From Selenihalanaerobacter shriftii (GTDB lineage: Bacteria; Bacillota; Halanaerobiia; Halobacteroidales; Acetohalobiaceae): a DNA stretch of 64,000 bases. The translations under genes and the position numbers were made by a program. The stretch spans positions 62,001-126,000 of the forward strand of contig NZ_FUWM01000005.1 of NCBI RefSeq assembly GCF_900167185.1, read 5' to 3'. The notes below the pieces were generated by a model that saw only the letters and a program-made list of their open reading frames with translations, made no database searches and had not been told where the DNA came from. Shown here piece by piece: positions 51,557-59,903 of this stretch. Each line of letters begins with the position of its first letter. The stretch's first letter is position 1.

Positions 51557-52333
51557 ATGGCAAAGACAGAAGAAACAAAAAGAGTATTTATTCCAGGATG
51601 TAGTTTACCATCATATAATCCAGAAGCTGTAGGAAAGACATTAGAATTTTTACAGGAGAAATTATCAGGTGTAGGGTCGATATTGAAGTGTTGCGGTAAA
51701 CCAACTAAAGCTTTAGGCCAAGTAGATAAATTTAAAGAAAGATATAAAGGATTTCAAGCAGAGATTGATAAGTTAGGTGCTGAAGAGATAATTGTTGCTT
51801 GTCAATCATGTTATTTAACTATGTCAGCTAATAGCCCGCAAAAAGTAACTTCATTATGGGCTTTATTACCGGAAATTGGTTTACCAGAAGAAGCTATAGG
51901 AATTGGTAAAGATAGTGATATAACATTTGCAATTCATGACTCTTGTTCAACTAGAGATAGAAAGGATATTCATGACGGTATTAGATGGATTATAGATCAG
52001 TTAGGATATGACCGTGTAGAGCCACCACATACGAAAGGCACTACAATGTGTTGTGGATTTGGAGGTATGGTTGTTCCAGCTAATCCAGACCTTGCTCAAA
52101 GAGTAATGGAAAAGAGAACTAGTGAAGTAGAAACAGATTATATGGTAACGTATTGTGCAGCATGTAGAGAGTCTATGGTTAAAGGTGGAAAGAAAGCAGT
52201 TCATATTCTTGACTTAATCTTTGGAGGACCTTGGGATTCAAATTCTGAGTTTCCAGGAGTACCAGGTAATCCAGTAAAAGGTTGGGTTAATAGATATAAA
52301 TCAAAAAGAGAAATTAAAAAAGCATTAAAGTAG
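51557..52333 (+). CDS. HdrB-like CCG-domain Fe-S protein
   Basis: A 258-residue protein (ATG 51557 after AAGGGGA; GTG 51548 is too close) with two cysteine-rich CCG modules: FIPGCSLPSYNPE plus LKCCGKPT, with CQSCYLT, in the first half, and HDSCSTRD plus TMCCGFGGM, with YCAACRESM, in the second. This is the arrangement of HdrB, GlpC and related subunits, where the cysteines hold an unusual 4Fe-4S active site. It is the natural partner of the HdrC-like tail of the preceding gene (1-bp gap). Substrate unknown: a heterodisulfide, persulfide or quinone are all possible. Confidence 0.88.
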   Translation: MAKTEETKRVFIPGCSLPSYNPEAVGKTLEFLQEKLSGVGSILKCCGKPTKALGQVDKFKERYKGFQAEIDKLGAEEIIVACQSCYLTMSANSPQKVTSLWALLPEIGLPEEAIGIGKDSDITFAIHDSCSTRDRKDIHDGIRWIIDQLGYDRVEPPHTKGTTMCCGFGGMVVPANPDLAQRVMEKRTSEVETDYMVTYCAACRESMVKGGKKAVHILDLIFGGPWDSNSEFPGVPGNPVKGWVNRYKSKREIKKALK

Positions 52334-52395
52334 TATTCATTGGAGTAACTTTAAAGTAATTAATTTAAATTTAACATTAATCAAGGAGGGGTTCT

Positions 52396-53109
52396 ATGAG
52401 CACTAAACAGGAAAAGAAACAGGGTAAGGGTAAATTTATTGGAATCATTGTGGCAATAGGTGTAGTAGCTTTCTTATTAAATTATTTTGGAGTTATGGAC
52501 TATATTAAAATTGAAAATTTACCTAAGATAAGAACTTGGATTGAGGGCTTTGGTATGTTAGGTCCTATCGTTTATATATTATTATATATAGCTGCTTGTG
52601 TCTTCTTTCTGCCTGGTTTACCGATTGCTTTAGTAGCTGGAGTTGCTTTTGGTCCGATTTGGGGTACAGTCTGGTGTTCAATTGGGTCTGTACTAGGAGC
52701 AACAGCAGCATTCTTAGTTGCTCGTTATGCTGCTAGAGATATGATTGAAGCTAAGTTTGGAGATAGTGATCAATTTAAGAAGATTGATAAAGGGGTTGAA
52801 GAACAAGGTTGGAGAATGTTAATGATTACTCGTATGGTTCCAATCTTCCCATTCAATGTTCAAAATTATGTTTATGGATTAACTAAGATTAAATTAGTGA
52901 CTTATGTTTTAGTTTCTTGGATTACTATGCTTCCAGCTGCCATTGCTTTCTGTTTTGCAGGAGGGTCAGTAGCTAATGGTACTGGAAACTTAGGTCAAAC
53001 ATTTATGTACCTAGGTATTGCAGCTATAGCTCTTGTATTCTTGTCACTAATTCCTAAGTTGATTCAAAAGAAGAATAGTGATGTTCTAGAAACTGCAGAA
53101 GATGCTTAA
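52396..53109 (+). CDS. TVP38/TMEM64 (VTT-domain) membrane protein
   Basis: A 237-residue integral membrane protein of the DedA-like TVP38/TMEM64 family. After a charged start and one helix (about 14-30), the VTT core includes FLPGLPIALVAGVAFGPIWGTVWCSIGSVLGATAAFLVARYAARDMIEAKFG and RMVPIFPFNVQNYVYGLTKI, with the typical Arg and Pro residues of the re-entrant loops. The biochemical role is open (lipid or anion transport is proposed for the family). It follows the HdrB-like gene by 62 bp in the same orientation. In E. coli, two TVP38 genes (ydjX, ydjZ) sit next to ynjBCD and the rhodanese gene ynjE. Confidence 0.9.
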   Translation: MSTKQEKKQGKGKFIGIIVAIGVVAFLLNYFGVMDYIKIENLPKIRTWIEGFGMLGPIVYILLYIAACVFFLPGLPIALVAGVAFGPIWGTVWCSIGSVLGATAAFLVARYAARDMIEAKFGDSDQFKKIDKGVEEQGWRMLMITRMVPIFPFNVQNYVYGLTKIKLVTYVLVSWITMLPAAIAFCFAGGSVANGTGNLGQTFMYLGIAAIALVFLSLIPKLIQKKNSDVLETAEDA

Positions 53110-53124
53110 TAATTTCAATTATTT

Positions 53125-53158
53125 GGGTCTATTGCGATAAGTGATAGGCCCTCTTATT
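53125..53158 (+). terminator. possible terminator after the TVP38 gene
   Basis: GGGTCTAT (53125-53132) pairs with ATAGGCCC (53144-53151), one G-U pair, followed by TCTTATTAT. The weak tail makes partial read-through into the ABC transporter genes possible. Confidence 0.5.
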
Positions 53159-53292
53159 ATAATGGTTCTCAAGAGATTACAATAGATGGTATATAAATCA
53201 TTAAATAGATTATATTATATAATAACTATTACTAAGGTATGTGATTTGAATATCGGGTTAAGGGTGATTTTAGTTGAGGGGGGGTAGGGTCA

Positions 53293-54537
53293 ATGTTTAA
53301 TGAAAAAAGACTATTTATTATAGTATTAGCTATTATTATTATTTCTTTATTTATAAGTGGCTGTGCTGGTCCACAGCAGACTGAAGATGAACAGAATAAT
53401 GTATTACAAAAAGAATGGGACGAAATTGTAAAATCAGCTGAAGGTACAAAAGTTAATTTTTATATGTGGGGTGGAGACCGTCGGATAAATCAATGGGTTG
53501 ACACTTCTGTTGCTTCATATTTAAAAGAAGAGTATGATATTGAATTAAATCGAGTTCCAATGGGAGCAAATGATTATTTAAACAAATTATTAGGTGAGAA
53601 ACAAGTAGGGCGTAAAGAAGGAAGTATTGATCTGTTATGGATTAATGGTGAGAACTTTAAAACGGCTAAAGAGCAGGACTTGCTTTTTGGACCTTTTGCT
53701 GAAAAGCTTCCTAATTATAATCGCTATATGGACAAAGAATCTCCAGAGACAACTACGGATTTTGGGTTTCCTACGAAAGGCTATGAGGTGCCTTATGGAA
53801 AAGCTCAATTTGTATTCATCTATAATAAGGACAAAGTTTCTAAACCACCGAAATCATATGATGAACTAATTACTTGGATTAAAGAACATCCAGGAAAATT
53901 CACTTATCCAGCTTTACCTGATTTTACAGGAAGTGCTTTTGTGCGGCATGTTATTTATAATGAAACTGGTGGTTATAAACAGTATTATGATATAAGCAAA
54001 GAAAAGTTAAGAGAAAAGATTCGCCCAGCATTAGAATTTTTAGCTGACTTAGAGCCTTATTTATGGAGAGAAGGAAAGACATATCCAGCCACTATAGCTC
54101 AAGTAGATAATATGTATGCTGATGGTGAGCTCTGGATGACCATGGGATATAATCCAGTTAAAGCATCCGGAGAAGTAGAGAAAGGTAACTTTCCGTCTTC
54201 TACACGAACTTTTATCTTAAAAGAAGGAACGATTTCTAATACTCACTTTTTAGCTATTCCGTTTAATGCACCTAATAAGACAGGAGCCTTAGTTGCAGCC
54301 AACTTTTTAGAAAGTTTTGATGTTCAATTATCTAAATTGAAGCCTGCTAATTGGGGTGATTTACCTGCTTTTAGTTCTGATAAGTTAAGTGAAGCTGAAA
54401 AAGAAGAAATTAAAGAGCTTGATTTAGGAGTAGCTACTTTGCCACAAAAGAGATTACAGGAACATCGAGTTCCTGAGATTCCAGCTGATTTAGTACCTAT
54501 TATCGAAGATGAATGGAAGAAGATAGTTGGACAATAA
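53293..54537 (+). CDS. ynjB: ABC transporter substrate-binding lipoprotein (YnjB-like)
   Basis: A 414-residue extracytoplasmic binding protein with a lipobox (SGCAGP, Cys 24) after a hydrophobic signal peptide. NFYMWGGDRRINQWVD near residue 58, IDLLWINGENFKTAKEQDLLFGPF, YGKAQFVFIYNKD and GYNPVKASGEVEKG match the YnjB family, related to polyamine, iron and thiamine binding proteins. Ligand not known. GAGGGGGGG lies before the ATG. First gene of the transporter operon; two permeases and an ATPase follow. Confidence 0.9.
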   Translation: MFNEKRLFIIVLAIIIISLFISGCAGPQQTEDEQNNVLQKEWDEIVKSAEGTKVNFYMWGGDRRINQWVDTSVASYLKEEYDIELNRVPMGANDYLNKLLGEKQVGRKEGSIDLLWINGENFKTAKEQDLLFGPFAEKLPNYNRYMDKESPETTTDFGFPTKGYEVPYGKAQFVFIYNKDKVSKPPKSYDELITWIKEHPGKFTYPALPDFTGSAFVRHVIYNETGGYKQYYDISKEKLREKIRPALEFLADLEPYLWREGKTYPATIAQVDNMYADGELWMTMGYNPVKASGEVEKGNFPSSTRTFILKEGTISNTHFLAIPFNAPNKTGALVAANFLESFDVQLSKLKPANWGDLPAFSSDKLSEAEKEEIKELDLGVATLPQKRLQEHRVPEIPADLVPIIEDEWKKIVGQ

Positions 54538-54568
54538 TCGTTATCGATTTTGATCGGAGGAATAAATT

Positions 54569-55441
54569 GTGGATTTAAGTAAGTATTCATTTTGGAAGCC
54601 ATATATTTTATTATCACCAGCATTGGTTGTTTTAATTGGACTCTTTTTAGGGGGAGTAACTTTAGCTTTATTACAAAGCTTAGGTTATTTCCCTTTCATA
54701 GGTTTAAAAACAATCACACTAAAATATTATATTGAAGTATTCTCTAGTCCGGAATTTATAGATGCTTTAAAATATAGTTTATATATATCTTTTGTTTCAT
54801 CGGTTGGAGCAGTAGTGATTGGAGTATTATTGGCTTATCAACTAGTGAAGTTGTCTGATAAATATAGATTGGTTCAATTGCTTTATAAGTTGCCTATTAT
54901 TGTTCCGCATATTATTGCATCATTATTAGTATTTCTATTTTTTACTCAAAGTGGTTTACTATCAAGGTTACTATATCATTTTGGAATATTGGAGCAAATA
55001 ACAGACTTTCCGAACTTAATCTTTGACCAATGGGGTATAGGTATAATTTTTGTCTACCTTTGGAAAGAAATTCCTTTTATTGCTCTTGTAGTTTATACAG
55101 TTTTAAAGCATATTAATACTTCTTTTGAAGAAGTAGCTGCTAACTTAGGAGCTAATCAACGTCAAATTTTTTGGAATATTTATTTTCCATTATCGTTACC
55201 AAGTATAGGTTCGGCTTTCATTATTGTTTTTGCTTTCTCCTTTGGGGCCTTTGAGATTCCATTCTTATTAGGTCCAACGTACCCTAATACCTTGCCAGTA
55301 ATGGCTTACCAGAATTATATTAGTTCTGATCTAACCCAAAGACCGTATGCTATGGTAATTGTTATGATTTTGACTATTATTTCATTTGGGCTTATCTATT
55401 TTTATAAAAAATTATTAGACTTGATGTTAAAAAATATATAA
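54569..55441 (+). CDS. ABC transporter permease (YnjC N-half-like)
   Basis: A 290-residue permease with about six membrane segments, GTG start at 54569 after CGGAGGA. The cytoplasmic coupling (EAA) loop is EVAANLGANQRQIFWNIYFPLSLPSIGSAF at about 191-220. E. coli YnjC is a double-length permease; here the two halves are separate genes. The partner permease starts 28 bp downstream. Confidence 0.88.
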   Translation: MDLSKYSFWKPYILLSPALVVLIGLFLGGVTLALLQSLGYFPFIGLKTITLKYYIEVFSSPEFIDALKYSLYISFVSSVGAVVIGVLLAYQLVKLSDKYRLVQLLYKLPIIVPHIIASLLVFLFFTQSGLLSRLLYHFGILEQITDFPNLIFDQWGIGIIFVYLWKEIPFIALVVYTVLKHINTSFEEVAANLGANQRQIFWNIYFPLSLPSIGSAFIIVFAFSFGAFEIPFLLGPTYPNTLPVMAYQNYISSDLTQRPYAMVIVMILTIISFGLIYFYKKLLDLMLKNI

Positions 55442-55468
55442 GTTAGAATAACAGGAGGAGTTTAAAAT

Positions 55469-56284
55469 ATGGTAAGTAAGACTAGTACTAAGATCATTCG
55501 ATTAACTATTGTATATGCTTTAGTTTTAGTTTTATTCTTACCATTGATAGCATTAATAATCTGGTCTTTTAGCAATAATTGGCCTTGGCCCCAACTTTGG
55601 CCTCAAACATTTACACTTGAAGGCTGGAAATTCTTTATTAATCCTATTAATGGAGCCTGGCAAGCGTTAAAGACAAGTTTCTTAATAGGTATTGGGGTTA
55701 CTATTTTAGCTTTAGCTATTAGTATACCGGCTGGGAAAGCATTAGGTATTTATGATTTTCCTGGGAAGGAATTCATAAAGATTTTAGTATTAGCACCTAT
55801 TATCATACCTCCTTTAGCAGTAACGATGGGAATTCATATTAATTTTATACGATATGGATTAAGTGACACTATTTTAGGAGTGATTTTAGTACATTTAATT
55901 CCAACGATTCCTTATTCAATTCGAATTTTAACGAATGTTTTTGAAGCTTCAGGGGAGAAATTAGAAGCACAGGCTCAAGTATTAGGGGCTAGTGTGTGGC
56001 AGAGGTTTATATATATTACTTTACCTATGATCTATCCAGGAATTTTTTCAGCAGGAATTATGGTATTCATTATTTCGTTTAGTCAATATTTTTTAACTTT
56101 CTTAATCGGTGGTGGACAAGTAGTGACTTTTCCTATGGTCTTATTTCCTTTAGTGAAGAGTGGAGATAGAATGTTAGCAGCTGTTTATAGTTGGGTATTC
56201 ATTATTGCTGCGTTAGCTTTTACTTTAATTATGGAAAGATTATTTAAGAATGATGAAATTAGAAGTGATCACTTTCACTTATAA
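55469..56284 (+). CDS. ABC transporter permease (YnjC C-half-like)
   Basis: A 271-residue permease with six membrane segments and the coupling loop KLEAQAQVLGASVWQRFIYITLPMIYPGIF at about 166-195. Distinct in sequence from the preceding permease, so the pore is probably a heterodimer. ACAGGAGGAG precedes the ATG; the ATPase gene follows after about 40 bp. Confidence 0.88.
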   Translation: MVSKTSTKIIRLTIVYALVLVLFLPLIALIIWSFSNNWPWPQLWPQTFTLEGWKFFINPINGAWQALKTSFLIGIGVTILALAISIPAGKALGIYDFPGKEFIKILVLAPIIIPPLAVTMGIHINFIRYGLSDTILGVILVHLIPTIPYSIRILTNVFEASGEKLEAQAQVLGASVWQRFIYITLPMIYPGIFSAGIMVFIISFSQYFLTFLIGGGQVVTFPMVLFPLVKSGDRMLAAVYSWVFIIAALAFTLIMERLFKNDEIRSDHFHL

Positions 56285-56327
56285 AGATAAATTAAATCTA
56301 GAAGTTGTTTAGCAAGGAGTAGTGATT

Positions 56328-57395
56328 ATGGTAGAGATATCTTTAAAAGATTTGACTAAGAGTTTTGATGATGAGCTTGTAATTGATTCATTAGATTTAA
56401 CTATAAAGCCTGGTGAGTTAGTGGCTTTACTTGGACCATCAGGTTGTGGTAAGACAACAACTTTAAAGATAATTTCTGGTTTATTAGTACCAGATGCAGG
56501 GGATATTCTTTTTGATCAAGAATCAGTTTTATCGGTGTCTGCTGAGACAAGAGGAGCGGTTTTAGTCTTTCAGGAATATTTGCTTTTCCCTCATATGAAT
56601 GTAGCAGATAATATTGGTTTTGGTTTAAAAATGCGTGGTGAATCAAAAGAAAATATTCACAAGAGAGTTACGGAGCTTTTAGAATTAGTTAGTTTAACAG
56701 GTTATGAAGAGGATTATCCCCATGAATTATCTGGTGGTCAAAGACAGAGAATAGCTTTAGCAAGATCTTTAGCTATTAATCCTCAAGTATTACTATTAGA
56801 TGAACCTTTATCTAATTTAGATGCTAATTTGCGGGAAGAAATGCAAAATTTAATTAGAAATTTACATGTTGAAGAGAATATGACTACTATCTTTGTGACT
56901 CATGACCGAGATGAAGCAATGTTAATGGCTGATCGCATAGCTGTAATGAATGAAGGACAGATTGAACAGTATGGTAAGCCGGAGAAATTATATAAAAAAC
57001 CGGAAACAAAATTTGTAGCTGATTTTTTTGGGAAGACCAATTATATAAAAGGGAGAATAGAAGCAGGTAAATTTCACTTTATGAATAGTTATCTATCTGT
57101 TTCTAATGAAGTTACTACATTTAATATAGAGGAATATGAAGGTAAGACCATAGAAGCTATGATTCGACCGGAATTTATTGAATTTATTACTAATGATTAT
57201 GAGGAAAAACAAGATAAAAAATTATATTTATCGGGGACAATTTCTGAACGCAGATTTGTAGGAGAGCGAGTCTTCTATCAAATTGATATTGGAGAACAGA
57301 TATTAAGAGTGACTACATTACCTCAGTTTTCATTATCAATAGGAGACGAGGTAAATATGAAAATTAATTTGGAAAATATATGGTTTATGGAGTGA
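56328..57395 (+). CDS. ynjD: ABC transporter ATP-binding protein (YnjD/PotA-like)
   Basis: A 355-residue ATPase (ATG 56328, 8 bases after AAGGAG). Walker A GPSGCGKTT near residue 37, Q-loop VFQEYLLFPHMNV, signature LSGGQRQR near 134, Walker B LLLDEPLSNLD, and switch His in VTHDRDEAM. A C-terminal extension of about 120 residues with beta-rich TOBE-like sequence is typical of iron, polyamine and molybdate importers. It serves the two permeases and binding protein upstream. The glycosyltransferase gene begins 5 bp after its stop, so the transferases belong to the same transcript. Confidence 0.92.
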   Translation: MVEISLKDLTKSFDDELVIDSLDLTIKPGELVALLGPSGCGKTTTLKIISGLLVPDAGDILFDQESVLSVSAETRGAVLVFQEYLLFPHMNVADNIGFGLKMRGESKENIHKRVTELLELVSLTGYEEDYPHELSGGQRQRIALARSLAINPQVLLLDEPLSNLDANLREEMQNLIRNLHVEENMTTIFVTHDRDEAMLMADRIAVMNEGQIEQYGKPEKLYKKPETKFVADFFGKTNYIKGRIEAGKFHFMNSYLSVSNEVTTFNIEEYEGKTIEAMIRPEFIEFITNDYEEKQDKKLYLSGTISERRFVGERVFYQIDIGEQILRVTTLPQFSLSIGDEVNMKINLENIWFME

Positions 57396-57400
57396 TATAA

Positions 57401-58087
57401 ATGTCAGACTTAATATCAGTAATTATCCCAGTGCTTGATGAAGAGAGTACTATAATTGAAACTTTAAAAGAAGTTAGCCAATTATCTGGAAGAAAAGAAA
57501 TTATAATTGTCGATGGTGGAAGCAAGGATAGGACTTATGAGTTAGCAGAAGGATTGGCTGATAAAGTTTGTCAGACTAGAGCAGGTCGTGGTCATCAAAT
57601 GAATGTCGGAGCTAAAAAAGCTACTGGAGATATTTTGTTCTTTTTGCATAGTGATTCTTGCATAGAAGAGGATGCATTATTATCTATAAAAAGTGCATTG
57701 CAGGATCCAGAAATTATTGGTGGATCTTTTAGTTTGAAGGTAGATGATGATTCTTTACCTTTAAGATTTATCTCATGGACTTCCAATTTAAGAGCAAAGT
57801 ATTTAAAAATAATATTTGGAGATCAAGGGGTCTTTGTTCGCAGTTCAGTATTTCATGATTTAGGAGGATATCCTGATATAGAATTAATGGAGGACTGGGC
57901 CTTTTCAAAAAAAATAGCTAAGGTAGGTAAGTTAGTTCAATTATCGCAAAATATTTACACTTCTGCCCGACGCTGGCATAAATTTGGTACTTGGAAGACT
58001 ATTTTCTTAATGCACAAAATTAAGATATTATATTTAATGGGAGTAAGCCCTAAGAAACTTAATCAAATTTATCGGAATGCACGATAA
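57401..58087 (+). CDS. glycosyltransferase family 2, TIGR04283 type
   Basis: A 228-residue GT-A enzyme: SVIIPVLDEESTIIETLKEV at the N-terminus, IIIVDGGSKDRTYELAEGLADKV, AGRGHQMNVGAKKATGDILFFLHSDS (Asp-rich metal site), FGDQGVFVRSSVF and ELMEDWAFSKKI. This is the rSAM/selenodomain-associated transferase 2 group, now often labelled as arsenosugar-biosynthesis glycosyltransferase. No ArsM or ArsS gene is visible here, so the arsenosugar label should not be assumed. It is linked to the ABC transporter upstream and a TIGR04282-type gene downstream. Confidence 0.88.
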   Translation: MSDLISVIIPVLDEESTIIETLKEVSQLSGRKEIIIVDGGSKDRTYELAEGLADKVCQTRAGRGHQMNVGAKKATGDILFFLHSDSCIEEDALLSIKSALQDPEIIGGSFSLKVDDDSLPLRFISWTSNLRAKYLKIIFGDQGVFVRSSVFHDLGGYPDIELMEDWAFSKKIAKVGKLVQLSQNIYTSARRWHKFGTWKTIFLMHKIKILYLMGVSPKKLNQIYRNAR

Positions 58088-58148
58088 ACTACTATTTTAT
58101 TAATAAATCAACCAATTAATTATTCTAGAAAGGTGAGGTGAATGAATT

Positions 58149-58874
58149 ATGTCAGTAGGTATTATCTTAATGAGTAGAGCACCTATCCCAGGACAGACTA
58201 AGACAAGATTACAGACACATTTAAAACCAGAAGAATGTGCTAGGTTGCATAAAGCATTTTTATATGATATAAGTCGAATGCTATTAATGGTAGCTGAAGA
58301 GAGAGAAGATATTAATTTATATTTAACTTATACTCCTAAGGGAACTAAAGAGATGTTTAAGGGATTGATTCCAAAAGAATTTAAGATGTTTCCGCAAAAA
58401 GGAGTAAATTTAGGAGATAAGATGTATAACGCATTGCAATTTGCTTATCAAGACGGGAATGATAAACAGATTATTTTAGGTAGTGATTTACCAATATTGC
58501 AACCTGAAGTCTTTATCAAAGCTATTAAAACTTTAGAGAAGAATGATATAGTGATTGGACCTTCTGAAGATGGAGGCTATTATTTAATGGGAAATAGGAA
58601 ACCTCATCCTTTCTTATTTGGAGATATACTTTGGGGTAAGTATGGAGTTTTCCAAGCGACAGTTGAAGCTATTCAAACTCATGGTGAACTTAGTTATGGT
58701 TTAGTTGATAGGTGTTCTGATGTGGATACCTATCCAGAATTATTGAATCTTTACACTCAACTATTAGATAAGAGTTTCTGGACAAGATATCCAAAAGAAA
58801 CGGCTAAATTTGTAAGACAATTATTAGAAGAAGGAGAATATCAGGAGGCTGAATATTTATGTCAAGTGAATTAA
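58149..58874 (+). CDS. TIGR04282/DUF2064 nucleotidyltransferase-like transferase
   Basis: A 241-residue protein of the rSAM/selenodomain-associated transferase 1 group, a GT-A/nucleotidyltransferase fold. Motifs: IILMSRAPIPGQTKTRLQTHL (the nucleotide-binding loop with PGxxKTRL), IILGSDLPILQPEVF, and DIVIGPSEDGGYYLMG. These resemble GlmU/CofC-like NTP transferases. The start at 58149 follows AAGGTGAGG. It overlaps the kinase-like gene by 16 bp, and the two probably act in sequence. Confidence 0.88.
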   Translation: MSVGIILMSRAPIPGQTKTRLQTHLKPEECARLHKAFLYDISRMLLMVAEEREDINLYLTYTPKGTKEMFKGLIPKEFKMFPQKGVNLGDKMYNALQFAYQDGNDKQIILGSDLPILQPEVFIKAIKTLEKNDIVIGPSEDGGYYLMGNRKPHPFLFGDILWGKYGVFQATVEAIQTHGELSYGLVDRCSDVDTYPELLNLYTQLLDKSFWTRYPKETAKFVRQLLEEGEYQEAEYLCQVN

Positions 58875-59878
58875 CTAAAGAGGAGATTCTGCAACAGATA
58901 AAAGAATATACGGTAAAAGAGGAATTTAAAAAAGCGCTGCGAATTACAGAAGCTCCTAAAGTTTCTTTTTTAGCTCAAGGTGAATACAATATTAATTATT
59001 TATTGGAAACTTCTAAAGAAAAATTCGTATTAAGATTAAATACTGGAAGTCAGATGCATTTAGATAATCAGATTAAATATGAGTATCAAGCTTTAGAGTA
59101 TTTAGTTTCATCTAATGTTACTCCCACTCCACTATTATTAGATGATTCTTGTGAAGAATTACCTTTCGGGTTATTAGTGATGAGTTATTTACCAGGTAGA
59201 AGTTTAGTTTATGAACGGGATTTAATTAAAGGGGCTAAAGTTTTAGCTAATGTTCATCAGGTGTCAGTTCCCAAAGAAAATCAATTGATTGTAGAAGAGA
59301 AGCCTCTTTCTGGAATTTGGGAAGAATGTTCTAAGTTAATACCAACTTATCTTGAATCTTCCTTAGGTAAAATAGAAGTTAAAAGAGTTTTAAACCGTAT
59401 GATAAATGATTTAGATAAATTACGAAATCAAGAAGAAGATATTATGAATATTCTTCCTTTTTCAATTGTAAATACTGAGGTTAACTCTGGTAACTTCATT
59501 ATCGACAATGATAAAGGTTATCTAGTGGATTGGGAAAAACCATTAGTCACTACTCCACTTCAAGATTTAAGTCATTTTATGGTGCCTACAACAACACTAT
59601 GGAAGACTGATTATCGTATGACTAAAGAAGATAGAGAGTGTTTTATTAAAGTTTATTGTCAAGAACGAGGATTTGGCAGTAACAAATTTCAAGAGATAAA
59701 AGAAGCATTAGATATATTTGATAAATACTCCACTATGCGGGGGATCTCTTGGTCTGCTATGGCTTGGGTTGAATATCAACAACCTGATCGTTTATTAAAG
59801 AATCAATATACTTTTGAAAAGATGGATATGTACTTACAAGAGGAGTTTTTAGTAGAATTATTTTCAGAGTTTGAATAA
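58859..59878 (+). CDS. aminoglycoside phosphotransferase-fold kinase with altered catalytic motif
   Basis: A 339-residue small-molecule kinase fold (APH/choline kinase superfamily). N-lobe: FLAQGEYNINYLLETSKEKFVLRLN (nucleotide loop and Lys). Hinge region: LPFGLLVMSYLPGRSL. The catalytic-loop motif, usually HGDLxxxN, reads NTEVNSGNF at about 206-214, so the catalytic Asp is replaced by Glu and the His by Asn. The metal-binding motif VDWEKP is kept. Either activity is retained through Glu, or the protein is a weak or pseudo-kinase. It overlaps the TIGR04282-type gene; kinase plus nucleotidyltransferase plus transferase suggests activation of an imported alcohol, which is inference. Confidence 0.85.
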   Translation: MSSELTKEEILQQIKEYTVKEEFKKALRITEAPKVSFLAQGEYNINYLLETSKEKFVLRLNTGSQMHLDNQIKYEYQALEYLVSSNVTPTPLLLDDSCEELPFGLLVMSYLPGRSLVYERDLIKGAKVLANVHQVSVPKENQLIVEEKPLSGIWEECSKLIPTYLESSLGKIEVKRVLNRMINDLDKLRNQEEDIMNILPFSIVNTEVNSGNFIIDNDKGYLVDWEKPLVTTPLQDLSHFMVPTTTLWKTDYRMTKEDRECFIKVYCQERGFGSNKFQEIKEALDIFDKYSTMRGISWSAMAWVEYQQPDRLLKNQYTFEKMDMYLQEEFLVELFSEFE

Positions 59879-59903
59879 AGGTAATAAATAGGAGGGGATG
59901 TAG

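Noticed and set aside
57401-58874. Arsenosugar biosynthesis cluster
   Set aside because: The two transferases belong to families carrying that label, but no arsenite methyltransferase or radical-SAM partner is nearby, so the pathway name is not supported here.
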